The notes: generated by a model from the sequence alone, not told the origin. Shown: positions 8,012 to 15,953, counted from the first letter of the stretch. The stretch: 33,750 nucleotides of DNA from an uncultured bacterium (GCA_903929735.1 CAIYVW010000006.1:1-33750); one strand, 5' to 3'. A program made the numbers and translations.

Positions 8012-9823
8012 CTAGAAACTAGCTGTTAGTGAAAGTGCTGACAAACCAGTAGAGATACTACCTGGTGTACCTGTTGTTGCTCCACCTATTGTAGTGTAAA
8101 CAGCTGTACTGTAGTTAATACCTGTAGCTTTGAATGTTACAGCAGAACCTGTTGAACCATAAATAGAAGCTGGGAATGAGAATGTTCTTGCTGTACCTGC
8201 TGGTATAGCATAACTGTAAGTATCATCTCCGTTAACTGTTGATGGTGAAACTGTAACACTTGTTAATGTAGCTGTACCAGATGTCTTTGTTGTTGCAACA
8301 AATGCAGCTGGTGTTGAGTTTACATATAAATCGTTGTTACTGTTGTTTGTTAGAGTAAATGCATATGTTGCATTGTATCCAACTGTACTATTTCCTTGAA
8401 CAATTGCTGAACCAAGAGTTGCTGTTGCATTACTGATGGCTACTGAATTTGAAGTCAAAGTAAGGATATTTGTAGATCTTGTACCTGAAGTTCCAAATGT
8501 AGGTGTACCATAGTTAGCATCTGTAACAACTACGTGACTAGCATCTGATACTAATCCTAAGTAAACTTGAGTACTTGTAGGAAGAGCTTTGATGTCAGCC
8601 TTGATTGTAAGATCTGTCCATGTGTCTAATGCTAGAGGAACAGTCATGTTACTGAATGTTACTGTACCAGCTGATAATACTCCACCTGCTACACTTTGAC
8701 CTGCAACATACAATCTGTAGTTACTGAAGTCAGTTGTATCTGCTGCATTAACTGCAACTGATAGTGTGTTTAATGTTGAAGAATTATTAGCAGACTTTAT
8801 ACTAAATGCTCCAAGAGTTACGTCTGAAGTTGTTTGTGTTAGAGAAACAACTTGTTGACCAGCAACTGGTGATGAAGGACTGATTCTTGTGTAAAGATCA
8901 GCAACAGAACCTGTTGAAGTTAATGTTACGTTGTTTATTCCACCATAAGTAACTGTATCAGCATAACCTATTTCACTTAATGTTCTTAGGTTTGTGATTC
9001 CTGTTGTAACAGGTTGACCTTCTGATGGAATCTTATCTGTTGCAGCTAATACTGATGCTCCTACAGCTAAGTCAGGATTTGTTCCTGGAGTAACTGTGTA
9101 GTTAAGACCATCAAAACGAACTTGGTATAATGAACCAACTGTGATTTCTGTTGTGTCAGCTATACTTGAAAGAGCCTTTGTTGCAAGAACCTTTCCTGTA
9201 TTGTCATGTAGAGTAACTTGACTGAAGAACAACCAAGGACGAACGTTGAATTGTACATCAACGCGAGTTACCTTAACTGGACCTACAACTGCTTGCAATC
9301 TTACTGCAGCAACGTCTTTTGTCTCACCTTTCTTTATAGAAATTCCTGATGAAACATATGATGATGTTGAAGCTGTGATTGAACCATCTGTAGAACCTGT
9401 AGCTACTGTTGTAGTACCTGTTGTTGTTCCTGTTGTTGTAGGAGCTACTGAACAGTTACTTGCCAATGTCATTCCATTTGGACAAAGTGCTACTGTTGTA
9501 GTTGTTCCTGTTGTACCTGTTGATACTGTTGTTCCTGCAGCAAAAGCTTCAAGAGCAGCACGTGTCATAGGACCAATTTTACCATCTGCTACTAGACCTT
9601 TTGAAGTCTGGAAAGCTTTAACTGCTGCGATTGTCTTAGGACCGAAAGAACCATCAACTTGAAGTCCAGGAGTTGGAGTCATCATGTTCAAAACTGTCTG
9701 AACATCCATCTTCTGTTGCTTTGTAACGATTTTACTTGGGAATGTGTAGGCAGCTGAAGCTGTTATTCCTACGAACATTGCTAAAGCAAATATCGCACCT
9801 GCGATTAATTTGTTTTTTAACAT
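8012..9823 (-). CDS. Secreted peptidoglycan-binding surface protein
   Basis: Probably a cell-wall-anchored exported protein. Seen in 603 aa: a signal peptide (lysines, then GAIFALAMFVGITASAA, cleavage near residue 25); a PG_binding_1 domain (about 35-95) with LQVDGSFGPKTIAAVKAFQ and LVADGKIGPMTRAALEAF; a Thr/Gly-rich linker with a CPNGMTLASNCS segment (about 95-150); then about 450 residues rich in Ser, Thr, Val and Ala with a beta-strand pattern and no recognisable catalytic motif. There is no C-terminal membrane anchor, so attachment would rely on the N-terminal domain. This domain order is common in parcubacterial surface proteins and it could be an S-layer-like component. A TATAAA at about 40 bases upstream may be its -10. 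The gene stands alone, with a terminator behind it and a long gene-free region in front. Confidence 0.85.
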   Translation of the reverse strand: MLKNKLIAGAIFALAMFVGITASAAYTFPSKIVTKQQKMDVQTVLNMMTPTPGLQVDGSFGPKTIAAVKAFQTSKGLVADGKIGPMTRAALEAFAAGTTVSTGTTGTTTTVALCPNGMTLASNCSVAPTTTGTTTGTTTVATGSTDGSITASTSSYVSSGISIKKGETKDVAAVRLQAVVGPVKVTRVDVQFNVRPWLFFSQVTLHDNTGKVLATKALSSIADTTEITVGSLYQVRFDGLNYTVTPGTNPDLAVGASVLAATDKIPSEGQPVTTGITNLRTLSEIGYADTVTYGGINNVTLTSTGSVADLYTRISPSSPVAGQQVVSLTQTTSDVTLGAFSIKSANNSSTLNTLSVAVNAADTTDFSNYRLYVAGQSVAGGVLSAGTVTFSNMTVPLALDTWTDLTIKADIKALPTSTQVYLGLVSDASHVVVTDANYGTPTFGTSGTRSTNILTLTSNSVAISNATATLGSAIVQGNSTVGYNATYAFTLTNNSNNDLYVNSTPAAFVATTKTSGTATLTSVTVSPSTVNGDDTYSYAIPAGTARTFSFPASIYGSTGSAVTFKATGINYSTAVYTTIGGATTGTPGSISTGLSALSLTASF

Positions 9824-10029
9824 ATTTCTAAATAATTAATGCACTTTTATATTAGTTTCGACTTATCCTTTGACCTGACTAATAAAATAATAATGATCAG
9901 AGGAAAAAAACTAATGTGTGTGCATGTTTGATTACTAATAACTTATTACTAATTACTAATTTAAAACTAGAAATCAGGAAAAGTAAAAAGTAACTTTTTA
10001 CTGAACTTCTAAACTCTCTTCCTTACTTC

Positions 10030-10055
10030 ATACACTTCTCTCTATCAAAAAAGTT
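10030..10055. repeat. TTTGATAGAGA palindrome, copy 1 (degenerate)
   Basis: Contains TCTCTATCAAA (10039-10049) followed by AAAAGTTGT. The flanking arms are the least complementary of the three copies. Confidence 0.5.
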
Positions 10056-10120
10056 GTGGTGAGGTAAAAAATAAATTTAGAATAGTAAACGAATTCCATA
10101 AAACAATCTGCTTGTTTCAT

Positions 10121-10180
10121 CCCTGTCTGTTCTTGCGAACATCAGAAATATAGACAAGCATATCTGCCTTGTCGACAGGG
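10121..10180. ncRNA. Candidate three-way-junction structure
   Basis: CCCTGTC (10121-10127) pairs with GACAGGG (10174-10180). Inside are TGTTC-TTGC-GAACA (10128-10141) and GACAAG (10153-10158) pairing with CTTGTC (10168-10173), which directly abuts the closing stem. A further hairpin AAACAA-TCTGC-TTGTTT precedes it at 10101-10117. The compactness suggests a structured RNA or DNA element, but transcription and strand are unknown and the family is not recognised. Confidence 0.35.
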
Positions 10181-10229
10181 CCGATACCACACTTCGTAAA
10201 TCAATAAATAATCTTGCTAGTCCTCTAAG

Positions 10230-10262
10230 CTACTTCTCTTCTCTATCAAAGAAAAGTAATAG
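10230..10262. repeat. TTTGATAGAGA palindrome, copy 2
   Basis: ACTTCTCTTCT and AGAAAAGTAAT arms flank CTATCAA. The arms are imperfectly complementary. Same centre as the copies at 10039 and 10296. Confidence 0.55.
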
Positions 10263-10275
10263 TAGAAAAAACTTA

Positions 10276-10326
10276 TTTTCCTATGTTACCTTTCTTCTCT
10301 ATCAAAGAAAAAGTTAACAAAGAAAA
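10276..10326. repeat. TTTGATAGAGA palindrome, copy 3
   Basis: Best-preserved copy: GTTACCTTTCTTCT and AGAAAAAGTTAAC arms around CTATCAA, with a weaker outer layer (ATTTTCC and AAAGAAAACG). From memory it resembles palindromes of the GTTACTTTT-centre-AAAAGTAAC type that are common in several phyla, Bacteroidota included. Confidence 0.6.
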
Positions 10327-10669
10327 CGGAAAGAAATTTAATGAAAGCGAAATGGATTGACCAAGGTAAACTCAATGAATAATTACAAATAGAATTAAGA
10401 AGTAGTCTCGAGTAAACTCGAAACAACAGTCGTAAAGCTCATAAGTAATTATGTGCCATATATTGCTTGGTATTAGCAATGTAAGGTATTAAGTTTTCAA
10501 TGATCTTCTCTCGTCTATAAAAGGTTTAATCCCTATATAGAGAGATAATATATACTAGCACATTATGCATAAAATGCCAACATACTAATACACAAATATA
10601 TTATATAATGGGGTGAAATAATATGCAATAGATATATGGGTACTATGTGGATAAATAGAGGAAAAAAAA

Positions 10670-10788
10670 GGGGGGGGTTCTTTTCTGTATCATTATAGGG
10701 TCCGGATAATTTCTTGCTAGAAATTTCCTCATTGCTCGGCTCGACAGCCTTGCGCACGCCCCTATAATGATACAAAAATAATCCCCCC
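10670..10788. repeat. Long-stem element A
   Basis: TGTATCATTATAGGG (10686-10700) pairs perfectly with 10760-10774 around a 59-base core. An outer layer pairs GGGGGG and TTTT (10671-10684) with AAAA and CCCCCC (10775-10788). The core begins TCCGGATAATTTCTTGCTAG, contains an AATTTCT-TGCT-AGAAATT hairpin and a GGCT-CGAC-AGCC hairpin, and ends TTGCGCACGC. The same core, altered, occurs at 14585-14733 and 15833-15953. It could be a structured RNA or a small non-autonomous mobile element. Confidence 0.75.
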
Positions 10789-10800
10789 TAATAGAGACAA

Positions 10801-10887
10801 ACAGAGGTCCAACTTCTACAATATTTCGACAGAGGTCCAACCTCTGCGGGAGAGGTTGTACCTCTGTCGAAAAGGCTGGACCTCTGT
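10801..10887. repeat. Nested G-type palindromes, 21-bp inner stem
   Basis: ACAGAGGTCCA (10801-10811) pairs with 10877-10887. Inside, a 21-base arm (10825-10845) pairs with 10851-10871 with one mismatch around a GCGGG loop. All four arms contain AGAGGT or its complement, so this is a four-unit G-type array. It lies between element A and the stop codon of the winged-helix gene and could also act as that gene's transcript end. Confidence 0.85.
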
Positions 10888-10906
10888 TTTGAATATATTC
10901 CCTTTC

Positions 10907-11716
10907 TTAAATTTTAGAAATGGCTTGATATCGAGACCAGCGTTTGGAACCAGTTTTTTTTATCTGTCCCTTAAGGACTAGAGAGTTCAATTCACGTTGG
11001 ATTGTCTTTTCTGAACAGTCTGAGAATGATGATGATATGTCCTTTATGGAAACTTCTTTGTCTTTTACAAGAGATAATATTTTATCTGTTCTATCTTTTT
11101 TTTCAGAGACAGAGAAAGTGTGACTACTAACTTTTGGAATATTATTCAAAGACGGATTAAATTTAATATTTGTAAAGGACATATTATTTGATGTTGTCCT
11201 TTTGTCCTTTATGATACCCTGATCATCTTTCATATGAGAATCTTCTTCTTTCGTAACTGGTAGAGAAAACATCTGTTCATCGAGAGTAAATGTGAAGTGC
11301 TTATCCTTCTTCAAGTGAGCTTCCAACTCTCCTGTTAGTACCATAAATTCTTTCTTCAAAATGGCTGTATTCATCTCTGAAATAAAACCAATTGTGTAAG
11401 CTATTTCAATGAAGGAAAGTAGCTCGTCGACATGTGAAATAGAAGTCGAAATATGAGTGTGTTTATCCATCGGAGAAAGGAGGGAAAGATTGTACATATC
11501 GGACAACAACTCTACACCTAAATGACGAAGCTTTCCTTTGATCGCATCATCAGTATCCATGCAGTCTGTAACCATGTATAAAGCAGTAACTAGCTTCTCT
11601 GTCTTTTTGTTTACGAATTCGTAAATGTGTCTGTTTTGCAAAGATTTAACATCTAGGACATTGTTCTGTCCGTATGAATTTAGACCTGTCTTTTGTATGT
11701 CTTTTTGATTATTCAT
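10907..11716 (-). CDS. Winged-helix DNA-binding protein of unknown role
   Basis: 269-aa soluble protein, probably a DNA-binding regulator. The C-terminal part (about 209-265) is a DeoR-like winged helix: DKILSLVKDKEVSIKDISSS, then SEKTIQRELNSLVLKGQIKKTG and SKRWSRY. The N-terminal half (about 25-145) is helical, with a segment on a mobile linker region after about 150 and no motif I recognise. I recall similar two-part proteins in many parcubacterial genomes with no assigned function. It is transcribed alone on the - strand, divergent from ftsK, from a promoter with TTGCAT, 16 bases and TATAAT, with a leader of about 45 bases. Targets are unknown. Confidence 0.75.
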   Translation of the reverse strand: MNNQKDIQKTGLNSYGQNNVLDVKSLQNRHIYEFVNKKTEKLVTALYMVTDCMDTDDAIKGKLRHLGVELLSDMYNLSLLSPMDKHTHISTSISHVDELLSFIEIAYTIGFISEMNTAILKKEFMVLTGELEAHLKKDKHFTFTLDEQMFSLPVTKEEDSHMKDDQGIIKDKRTTSNNMSFTNIKFNPSLNNIPKVSSHTFSVSEKKDRTDKILSLVKDKEVSIKDISSSFSDCSEKTIQRELNSLVLKGQIKKTGSKRWSRYQAISKI

Positions 11717-11764
11717 AGTGTCTTTTAAGCTTTAAATTAATAGTTTTATGTCTTTAACATGTCC

Positions 11765-11792
11765 ATTATATACTGAAAAATTTTCAATGCAA
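11765..11792 (-). promoter_or_regulatory. Sigma-70 promoter of the winged-helix gene
   Basis: Minus strand: TTGCAT (11787-11792), 16-base spacer, TATAAT (11765-11770). Distance to the ATG at 11716 is about 48 bases from the -10. Confidence 0.65.
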
Positions 11793-11817
11793 GAGGAATA
11801 AAAAGGAAAAGGTAAAA

Positions 11818-11880
11818 CAGAGGTACAACCTCCGAAGCCAGCTAGAGGTTGGACCTCTGTGATGCTTGGTTGGACCTCTA
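11818..11880. repeat. G-type double unit with GAAGCCAG loop, plus half unit
   Basis: CAGAGGTACAACCTC (11818-11832) pairs with GAGGTTGGACCTCTG (11845-11859) with one mismatch, around a 12-base loop CGAAGCCAGCTA. A half unit GGTTGGACCTCTA follows at 11868-11880. It lies in the divergent gap between the winged-helix gene and ftsK. Confidence 0.88.
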
Positions 11881-11931
11881 AACTTCTGACTTTTCCACCT
11901 ATAATTCTTCTAAGATTTTGTCAGAGAATTA

Positions 11932-11940
11932 TGCTATAAT
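11932..11940 (+). promoter_or_regulatory. Extended -10 promoter of ftsK
   Basis: TGCTATAAT ends 12 bases before the ftsK ATG, so the predicted leader is only about 6 bases. Confidence 0.65.
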
Positions 11941-11952
11941 ATACGCATAATT

Positions 11953-14145
11953 ATGGCAAAAAAAGATATTGAATCTGAAGAAAAAGAAGACCACAAAAGA
12001 GGCAGAAAAGCAGGCAAAAATAGCAGGAAAAAAGTTGAACTAAAAGATGAAACAACAGATAGTATTTGGGGTATTTCATTCCTCGTTTTCGGGCTTATAG
12101 TATTATTATCAATTTTCAAAATGGCAGGTGTTGTGGGAGATTTTATTTATAATATTTTAAGCTCTTTCTTTGGCTTGGGGTATTTCTTACTACCTATCAT
12201 ATTAGTCTATATCGGAGTGTCTCTCATGAGGAAAGGTAAGGTAGTAGACATAGCAAGACTACATGCAGTGATGGCGATATGCTTGTTCCTCTCTGTTCTT
12301 GGAATTTTAGATATCGCTACAAACGGACCAGGAGTATCGACCGTCATGACTTACGGCGGAATGCTTGGAAGTATCATCGCATGGCCATTCATAAAATTAT
12401 TCGGACTCTACGGCGGACTTCTACTGCTCGGAACTTTGCTCATAGTCTCTCTTATAGTTCTCTTCAATGAACGACCAAACTTGCTTGCACTATGGAGAAG
12501 AATAAAAGAACTTTCAAATAAAGATATCGCTATACCCTTCACTAATAATGAAGAGGTCTTAACTCTAGATGAACAACCTGAAGAAATTAAAAAAGAAAAA
12601 ACAGGAAAAGAAGTACAAGAACTAGACTATGAAGAAGTAGATGTAAAAGAAAAAATGGAAGAGAAACTTTCTCCTAAAAAGAAGTTCAGAACTGACTACA
12701 TTGCTCCCCCACTTTCACTTCTAGAGAAAGACAAAGGAAAGCCAAATATCGGAGACATGAAAGGTAATACAAACATCATCCAGCGTACACTTCTTAACTT
12801 CGGTATTCCAGTAGAAATGGATGAAGTAACCGTCGGACCTACTGTCACTCGCTATGCTCTCAAGCCTGCTCAAGGAGTGAAACTTTCTCGTATTGTGGGA
12901 CTACAGAATGACTTGGCTCTAGCACTCGCAGCTCACCCAATACGTATCGAAGCTCCTATCCCTGGTAAGTCTCTAGTGGGAGTTGAAATTCCAAACAAAG
13001 TGAAGTCTACAGTCGGACTTGCTACACTACTTGCTGATGATAAATTCCAGAACTCACCTAAACCACTCACTGTCGCTCTTGGCCGTGGACTATCCGGTAA
13101 GGCAGTATTCGGCAACTTAGCTAAAATGCCACATGCTCTTATAGCAGGAACAACTGGCTCTGGTAAGTCTGTAACTATTCACTCAATCATAACTTCCCTT
13201 CTTTATAGAAATGGACCAGATGATATGAAGCTCATCATGGTGGACCCAAAGAGAGTGGAACTTACTTTATATAACAAAATCCCCCATCTACTTACTCCAG
13301 TCATAACTGACCCAAAGAAAACAATTCTTGCTCTTAAATGGGCAGCGAAGGAAATGGATCGCCGATATGATGTACTTCAAGCTGAATCAGTACGTGATAT
13401 AGAATCTTATCATGCAACTGTTTGGTCTAAGTCTAAAGATGGTGAAGCAGAGAGAATGCCTTATATCGTTATCATTATCGATGAACTTGCAGATATCATG
13501 CAGGCATATCCTAGAGAACTTGAAAGTGCTATCGTTCGCCTTGCCCAGATGTCTCGTGCTGTCGGTATCCACCTTATACTATCCACTCAACGTCCATCAG
13601 TGAACGTCATTACTGGTCTTATTAAAGCCAACGTCCCTACCCGAGTCGCTCTACAAGTATCTTCACAGATAGACTCTCGTACTATTCTTGATCAAGGAGG
13701 TGCTGAGAAGCTCTTGGGTGCTGGAGATATGCTCTATGCTTCCGCTGAGATGTCTCAACCTGAACGCTTACAAAGTGCCTTCATATCTGAAGATGAAGTA
13801 AAGAGAGTTGTAGAATACTTAAAGGATGCTTATATGGACGAAATACCTGACCAAATAGAACTTACAGGAAGCATTGAAAAAGGTGGAGGAGGACTATTCA
13901 GTGATAGCTTAGAAGGAGGAAGTGATGGAGATGATGACTTATTCGAAGAAGCAAGAGAAATCGTTATCAGAGACCAAAAAGCATCTACTTCGTACTTACA
14001 AAGAAAGCTAGGAGTAGGATATGCACGTGCTGCCAAACTTATAGACATGCTAGAAGAACGTCATGTAGTCGGCCCTGGAAATGGTGCGAAACCTCGTGAA
14101 GTGATAGAGAAACCTATGGACCATACTGATGATATAATTGTATAA
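11953..14145 (+). CDS. ftsK: DNA translocase FtsK/SpoIIIE
   Basis: Septum-localised hexameric ATPase that pumps DNA during chromosome segregation. Seen in 730 aa: a basic N-terminus; four hydrophobic segments between about 40 and 172; an acidic/Lys-rich linker (about 200-245); the alpha/beta motor with Walker A GTTGSGKS (399-406), Walker B VIIIDEL (505-511) and LILSTQRPSVNVITG; and a C-terminal gamma winged helix (about 665-715) with YLQRKLGVGYARAAKLIDML, which binds the orienting KOPS-type sites. All catalytic residues are present. The linker is short for the family, as is usual in reduced genomes. The ATG follows a short leader; no SD. The gene is followed 27 bases later by a small anchored protein. 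Confidence 0.97.
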   Translation: MAKKDIESEEKEDHKRGRKAGKNSRKKVELKDETTDSIWGISFLVFGLIVLLSIFKMAGVVGDFIYNILSSFFGLGYFLLPIILVYIGVSLMRKGKVVDIARLHAVMAICLFLSVLGILDIATNGPGVSTVMTYGGMLGSIIAWPFIKLFGLYGGLLLLGTLLIVSLIVLFNERPNLLALWRRIKELSNKDIAIPFTNNEEVLTLDEQPEEIKKEKTGKEVQELDYEEVDVKEKMEEKLSPKKKFRTDYIAPPLSLLEKDKGKPNIGDMKGNTNIIQRTLLNFGIPVEMDEVTVGPTVTRYALKPAQGVKLSRIVGLQNDLALALAAHPIRIEAPIPGKSLVGVEIPNKVKSTVGLATLLADDKFQNSPKPLTVALGRGLSGKAVFGNLAKMPHALIAGTTGSGKSVTIHSIITSLLYRNGPDDMKLIMVDPKRVELTLYNKIPHLLTPVITDPKKTILALKWAAKEMDRRYDVLQAESVRDIESYHATVWSKSKDGEAERMPYIVIIIDELADIMQAYPRELESAIVRLAQMSRAVGIHLILSTQRPSVNVITGLIKANVPTRVALQVSSQIDSRTILDQGGAEKLLGAGDMLYASAEMSQPERLQSAFISEDEVKRVVEYLKDAYMDEIPDQIELTGSIEKGGGGLFSDSLEGGSDGDDDLFEEAREIVIRDQKASTSYLQRKLGVGYARAAKLIDMLEERHVVGPGNGAKPREVIEKPMDHTDDIIV

Positions 14146-14172
14146 TAAGACAAGTAAACAAACTCTAAAGAA

Positions 14173-14553
14173 ATGAAAGAACTAAAAGAAAAAAATATAA
14201 AGTGGTGGCTAGGATTAACATCTGGTGTTTTGCTCTTTTCTATCATAGCGACTTTTGCTTATATGAAAACTTCTTTCTTATTTAAAGGCGTACAACTGGA
14301 AGCAAAGATAGAGAGAAATGATAATTCTTCTGTCGCTACTATCACTGGGAAAGCAGCAAATGCCACTTTCGTAAGTTTAAATGGTAGAGAAATATACATA
14401 AATGAAAATGGAGACTTCTCTGAACCTATCGCCCTTATGCCAGGGTTCTCTGTTATAACAATCAACACTCAAGATAAATTCGGCAAAGAGAAAGAAAAGA
14501 AATTCCAAGTGATTTATAAAGAAAATGCACCGTCGGTTGCATTTAATAAATAA
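14173..14553 (+). CDS. Small membrane-anchored protein with Ig/glucodextranase-B-like domain
   Basis: 126 aa. An N-terminal signal anchor (WWLGLTSGVLLFSIIATFAYM, about 11-31) is followed by one beta-sandwich-like domain (about 40-117): VATITGKAANATFVSLNGREI, then NENGDFSEPIALMPGFSVITI and DKFGKEKEKKFQVIY. The G-x-N/D-G...F...L..G...I.I...D..G pattern matches the bacterial Ig-like/glucodextranase B domain family. Likely extracytoplasmic, possibly adhesive or structural. It follows ftsK by 27 bases and could be read from the same message; a TATAAT at the end of ftsK could also serve it. No enzyme motif. Confidence 0.75.
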   Translation: MKELKEKNIKWWLGLTSGVLLFSIIATFAYMKTSFLFKGVQLEAKIERNDNSSVATITGKAANATFVSLNGREIYINENGDFSEPIALMPGFSVITINTQDKFGKEKEKKFQVIYKENAPSVAFNK

Positions 14554-14584
14554 GATTATTAAATTTTAAGTAACTATTACAAAG

Positions 14585-14733
14585 AAATCTGAATTAATAT
14601 CATTAAAGGGTCCGGATAAATTAGTTGGTAATAACCTAGAGGTCCAACCTCAGAAGCCAGCTAGAGGTTGGACCTCGATAATATCGGCTCGACAGCCTTG
14701 TGCACGCCCCTTTAATAATATTAATTCAAATTT
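14585..14733. repeat. Long-stem element B with nested G-type palindrome
   Basis: A 26-position stem (14585-14610 with 14708-14733) has two mismatches, C14589/A14729 and C14601/A14717; on the - strand both would be G-U wobbles. The core ends match element A (AGGGTCCGGATAA at the left; CGGCTCGACAGCCTTG and GCACGCCCC at the right). The middle is replaced by a G-type double unit (14638-14676). It ends 14 bases before the recA ATG, so it lies in the recA promoter/leader region. Confidence 0.8.
14638..14676. repeat. G-type double unit with GAAGCCAG loop
   Basis: GAGGTCCAACCTC (14639-14651) pairs perfectly with 14664-14676 around AGAAGCCAGCTA. The loop is nearly the same as at 11833 and 18835. It lies inside long-stem element B. 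Confidence 0.88.
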
Positions 14734-14747
14734 CCTTAGATAAATCT

Positions 14748-15818
14748 ATGCAAAAGAAAGTAAAAAAAGCTCCAAAGGAAATGGGTGGAGCAATAGCAGA
14801 TACAATAAGATCCATTCAAACTAAATTCGGTGAAGGCGCCATAATGAAACTAGGAGATGCTCCTAAGGTAGACATAGACGTCATCCCTACTGGGTCTATA
14901 GGGCTTGATATGGCTCTTGGAGTCGGAGGTGTGCCTCGTGGACGTATGATAGAAATATTTGGTCCTGAATCTTCTGGTAAAACAACACTTGCCTTACATA
15001 TAGTAGCAGAAGCCCAAAAGAAAGGTGGAGTCTGTGCCTATATCGATGCTGAGCATGCTATGGATCCTGATTATGCAGCCAAGCTAGGAGTAAATATAAA
15101 TGAACTTCTTATCTCACAACCAGACAACGGCGAACAAGGACTTGAAATAACAGAAAGTCTAATACGTTCAGGGAAAATAGATGTAGTCGTTATAGACTCA
15201 GTCGCTGCCCTTACTCCTAAGGATGAAATCGAGGGAGATATGGGTCAATCACACGTAGGAAAGCAAGCTCGCCTTATGTCTCAAGCTCTTCGTAAACTTA
15301 CAGCAATAGTCGCACACTCTAAAACTGTTGTCATTTTCATAAATCAAATCCGTATGCAAATCGGAATTATGTTCGGCAATCCTGAAACTACCCCAGGAGG
15401 AAAAGCTCTTAAATTCTACACATCTGTACGTCTTGATATCAGAAGAATTGCTCAAATCAAAAAAGGAGAAGAAGTCGTAGGAAGTAGAACAAGAGTAAAG
15501 GTAGTCAAGAATAAAGTGGCTGCCCCATTCAAACAAACAGAATTCGATATACTATACGGTGAAGGAATATCTCGTGAAGGAGAAATAATGGCCCTAGGAG
15601 AGAAACTTGGTATCATAAGTAAATCAAGTGGTGCTATATTCTCATACTTAGGAACTGCAAAACAAAAAGAGAAAGGTCCAGTCGAAGAGATCAAGCTTGG
15701 ACGTGGATATGATGCAGCTCGTACTTACCTAAGAGATAATAAAAAGCTAGCTGATGAAATACTAAAAGAAGTTCGCTCTCGTTTCGGAGAGATACAGGTA
15801 TCTAGTGCAGCTGAATAG
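14748..15818 (+). CDS. recA: Recombinase RecA
   Basis: ATP-dependent strand-exchange protein of homologous recombination and SOS activation. Seen: the N-terminal polymerisation helix ([20 protein letters not shown]), Walker A GPESSGKT (72-79), [25 protein letters not shown] with Walker B, loop L1 [26 protein letters not shown], and loop L2 around [16 protein letters not shown]. 356 aa from the ATG at 14748 is normal. An upstream in-frame GTG (14700) lies inside the stem of element B and would add 16 residues ([15 protein letters not shown]) unlike any RecA start, so I reject it. No SD. Flanked on both sides by long-stem elements. Confidence 0.97.
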   Translation: MQKKVKKAPKEMGGAIADTIRSIQTKFGEGAIMKLGDAPKVDIDVIPTGSIGLDMALGVGGVPRGRMIEIFGPESSGKTTLALHIVAEAQKKGGVCAYIDAEHAMDPDYAAKLGVNINELLISQPDNGEQGLEITESLIRSGKIDVVVIDSVAALTPKDEIEGDMGQSHVGKQARLMSQALRKLTAIVAHSKTVVIFINQIRMQIGIMFGNPETTPGGKALKFYTSVRLDIRRIAQIKKGEEVVGSRTRVKVVKNKVAAPFKQTEFDILYGEGISREGEIMALGEKLGIISKSSGAIFSYLGTAKQKEKGPVEEIKLGRGYDAARTYLRDNKKLADEILKEVRSRFGEIQVSSAAE

Positions 15819-15832
15819 AAGAATAAACAATC

Positions 15833-15953
15833 AGAGACTCATACAATATAGCTTCCCTCGAAGGACACGGATATTTTCTTGCTAGGAAATTCCTCGTGCT
15901 CGCCTCGACAGTCTCGCAAGCTCCTTCTTGGGAACTATATTGCAATCGTCTCT
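15833..15953. repeat. Long-stem element C
   Basis: AGAGAC (15833-15838) pairs with GTCTCT (15948-15953). CAATATAG, then TTCCC, then GAAGGA on the left pair with TCCTTC, GGGAA and CTATATTG on the right, with a bulged C and a 2-base internal loop. The core GGATATTTTCTTGCTAGGAA, CCTCGTGCTCGCCTCGACAG and TCTCGCAAGCTCC matches element A closely, while the outer stem is unrelated in sequence. It lies between recA and the efp promoter. Confidence 0.75.

Larger units (their letters stand above)
9824..10669. other. Gene-free region rich in small palindromes
   Basis: No credible ORF on either strand. It holds the promoter side of the surface-protein gene, three copies of TCTCTATCAAA inside imperfect palindromes (10039, 10240, 10296), a compact three-stem structure at 10121-10180, smaller hairpins (TCGAG-TAAA-CTCGA near 10410; CATAA-GTAA-TTATG near 10440; ATTGC/GCAAT near 10465-10482), and a + strand TATAAT at 10604-10609. 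I checked for tmRNA, RNase P RNA and SRP RNA hallmarks and found none. Confidence 0.6.

Noticed and set aside
9246-9662. Val-rich + strand ORF opposite the surface-protein gene
   Set aside because: It is a shadow of the Thr/Gly-rich coding sequence on the other strand; low complexity and no start context.
9824-10669. tmRNA, RNase P RNA or SRP RNA in the gene-free region
   Set aside because: No tag reading frame, TpsiC-like end or CCA for tmRNA, no GAGGAAAGTCC or ACAGNAA-type blocks for RNase P, and no SRP tetraloop region on either strand.
10563-10840. Short - strand ORFs running through element A
   Set aside because: They cross the palindromic element, and their frames are not kept in elements B and C, where the matching frame is interrupted or changed.
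14700-14747. GTG start extending recA by 16 residues
   Set aside because: It lies within the paired core and stem of element B, and the added residues do not resemble any RecA N-terminus. The ATG at 14748 begins a normal RecA.
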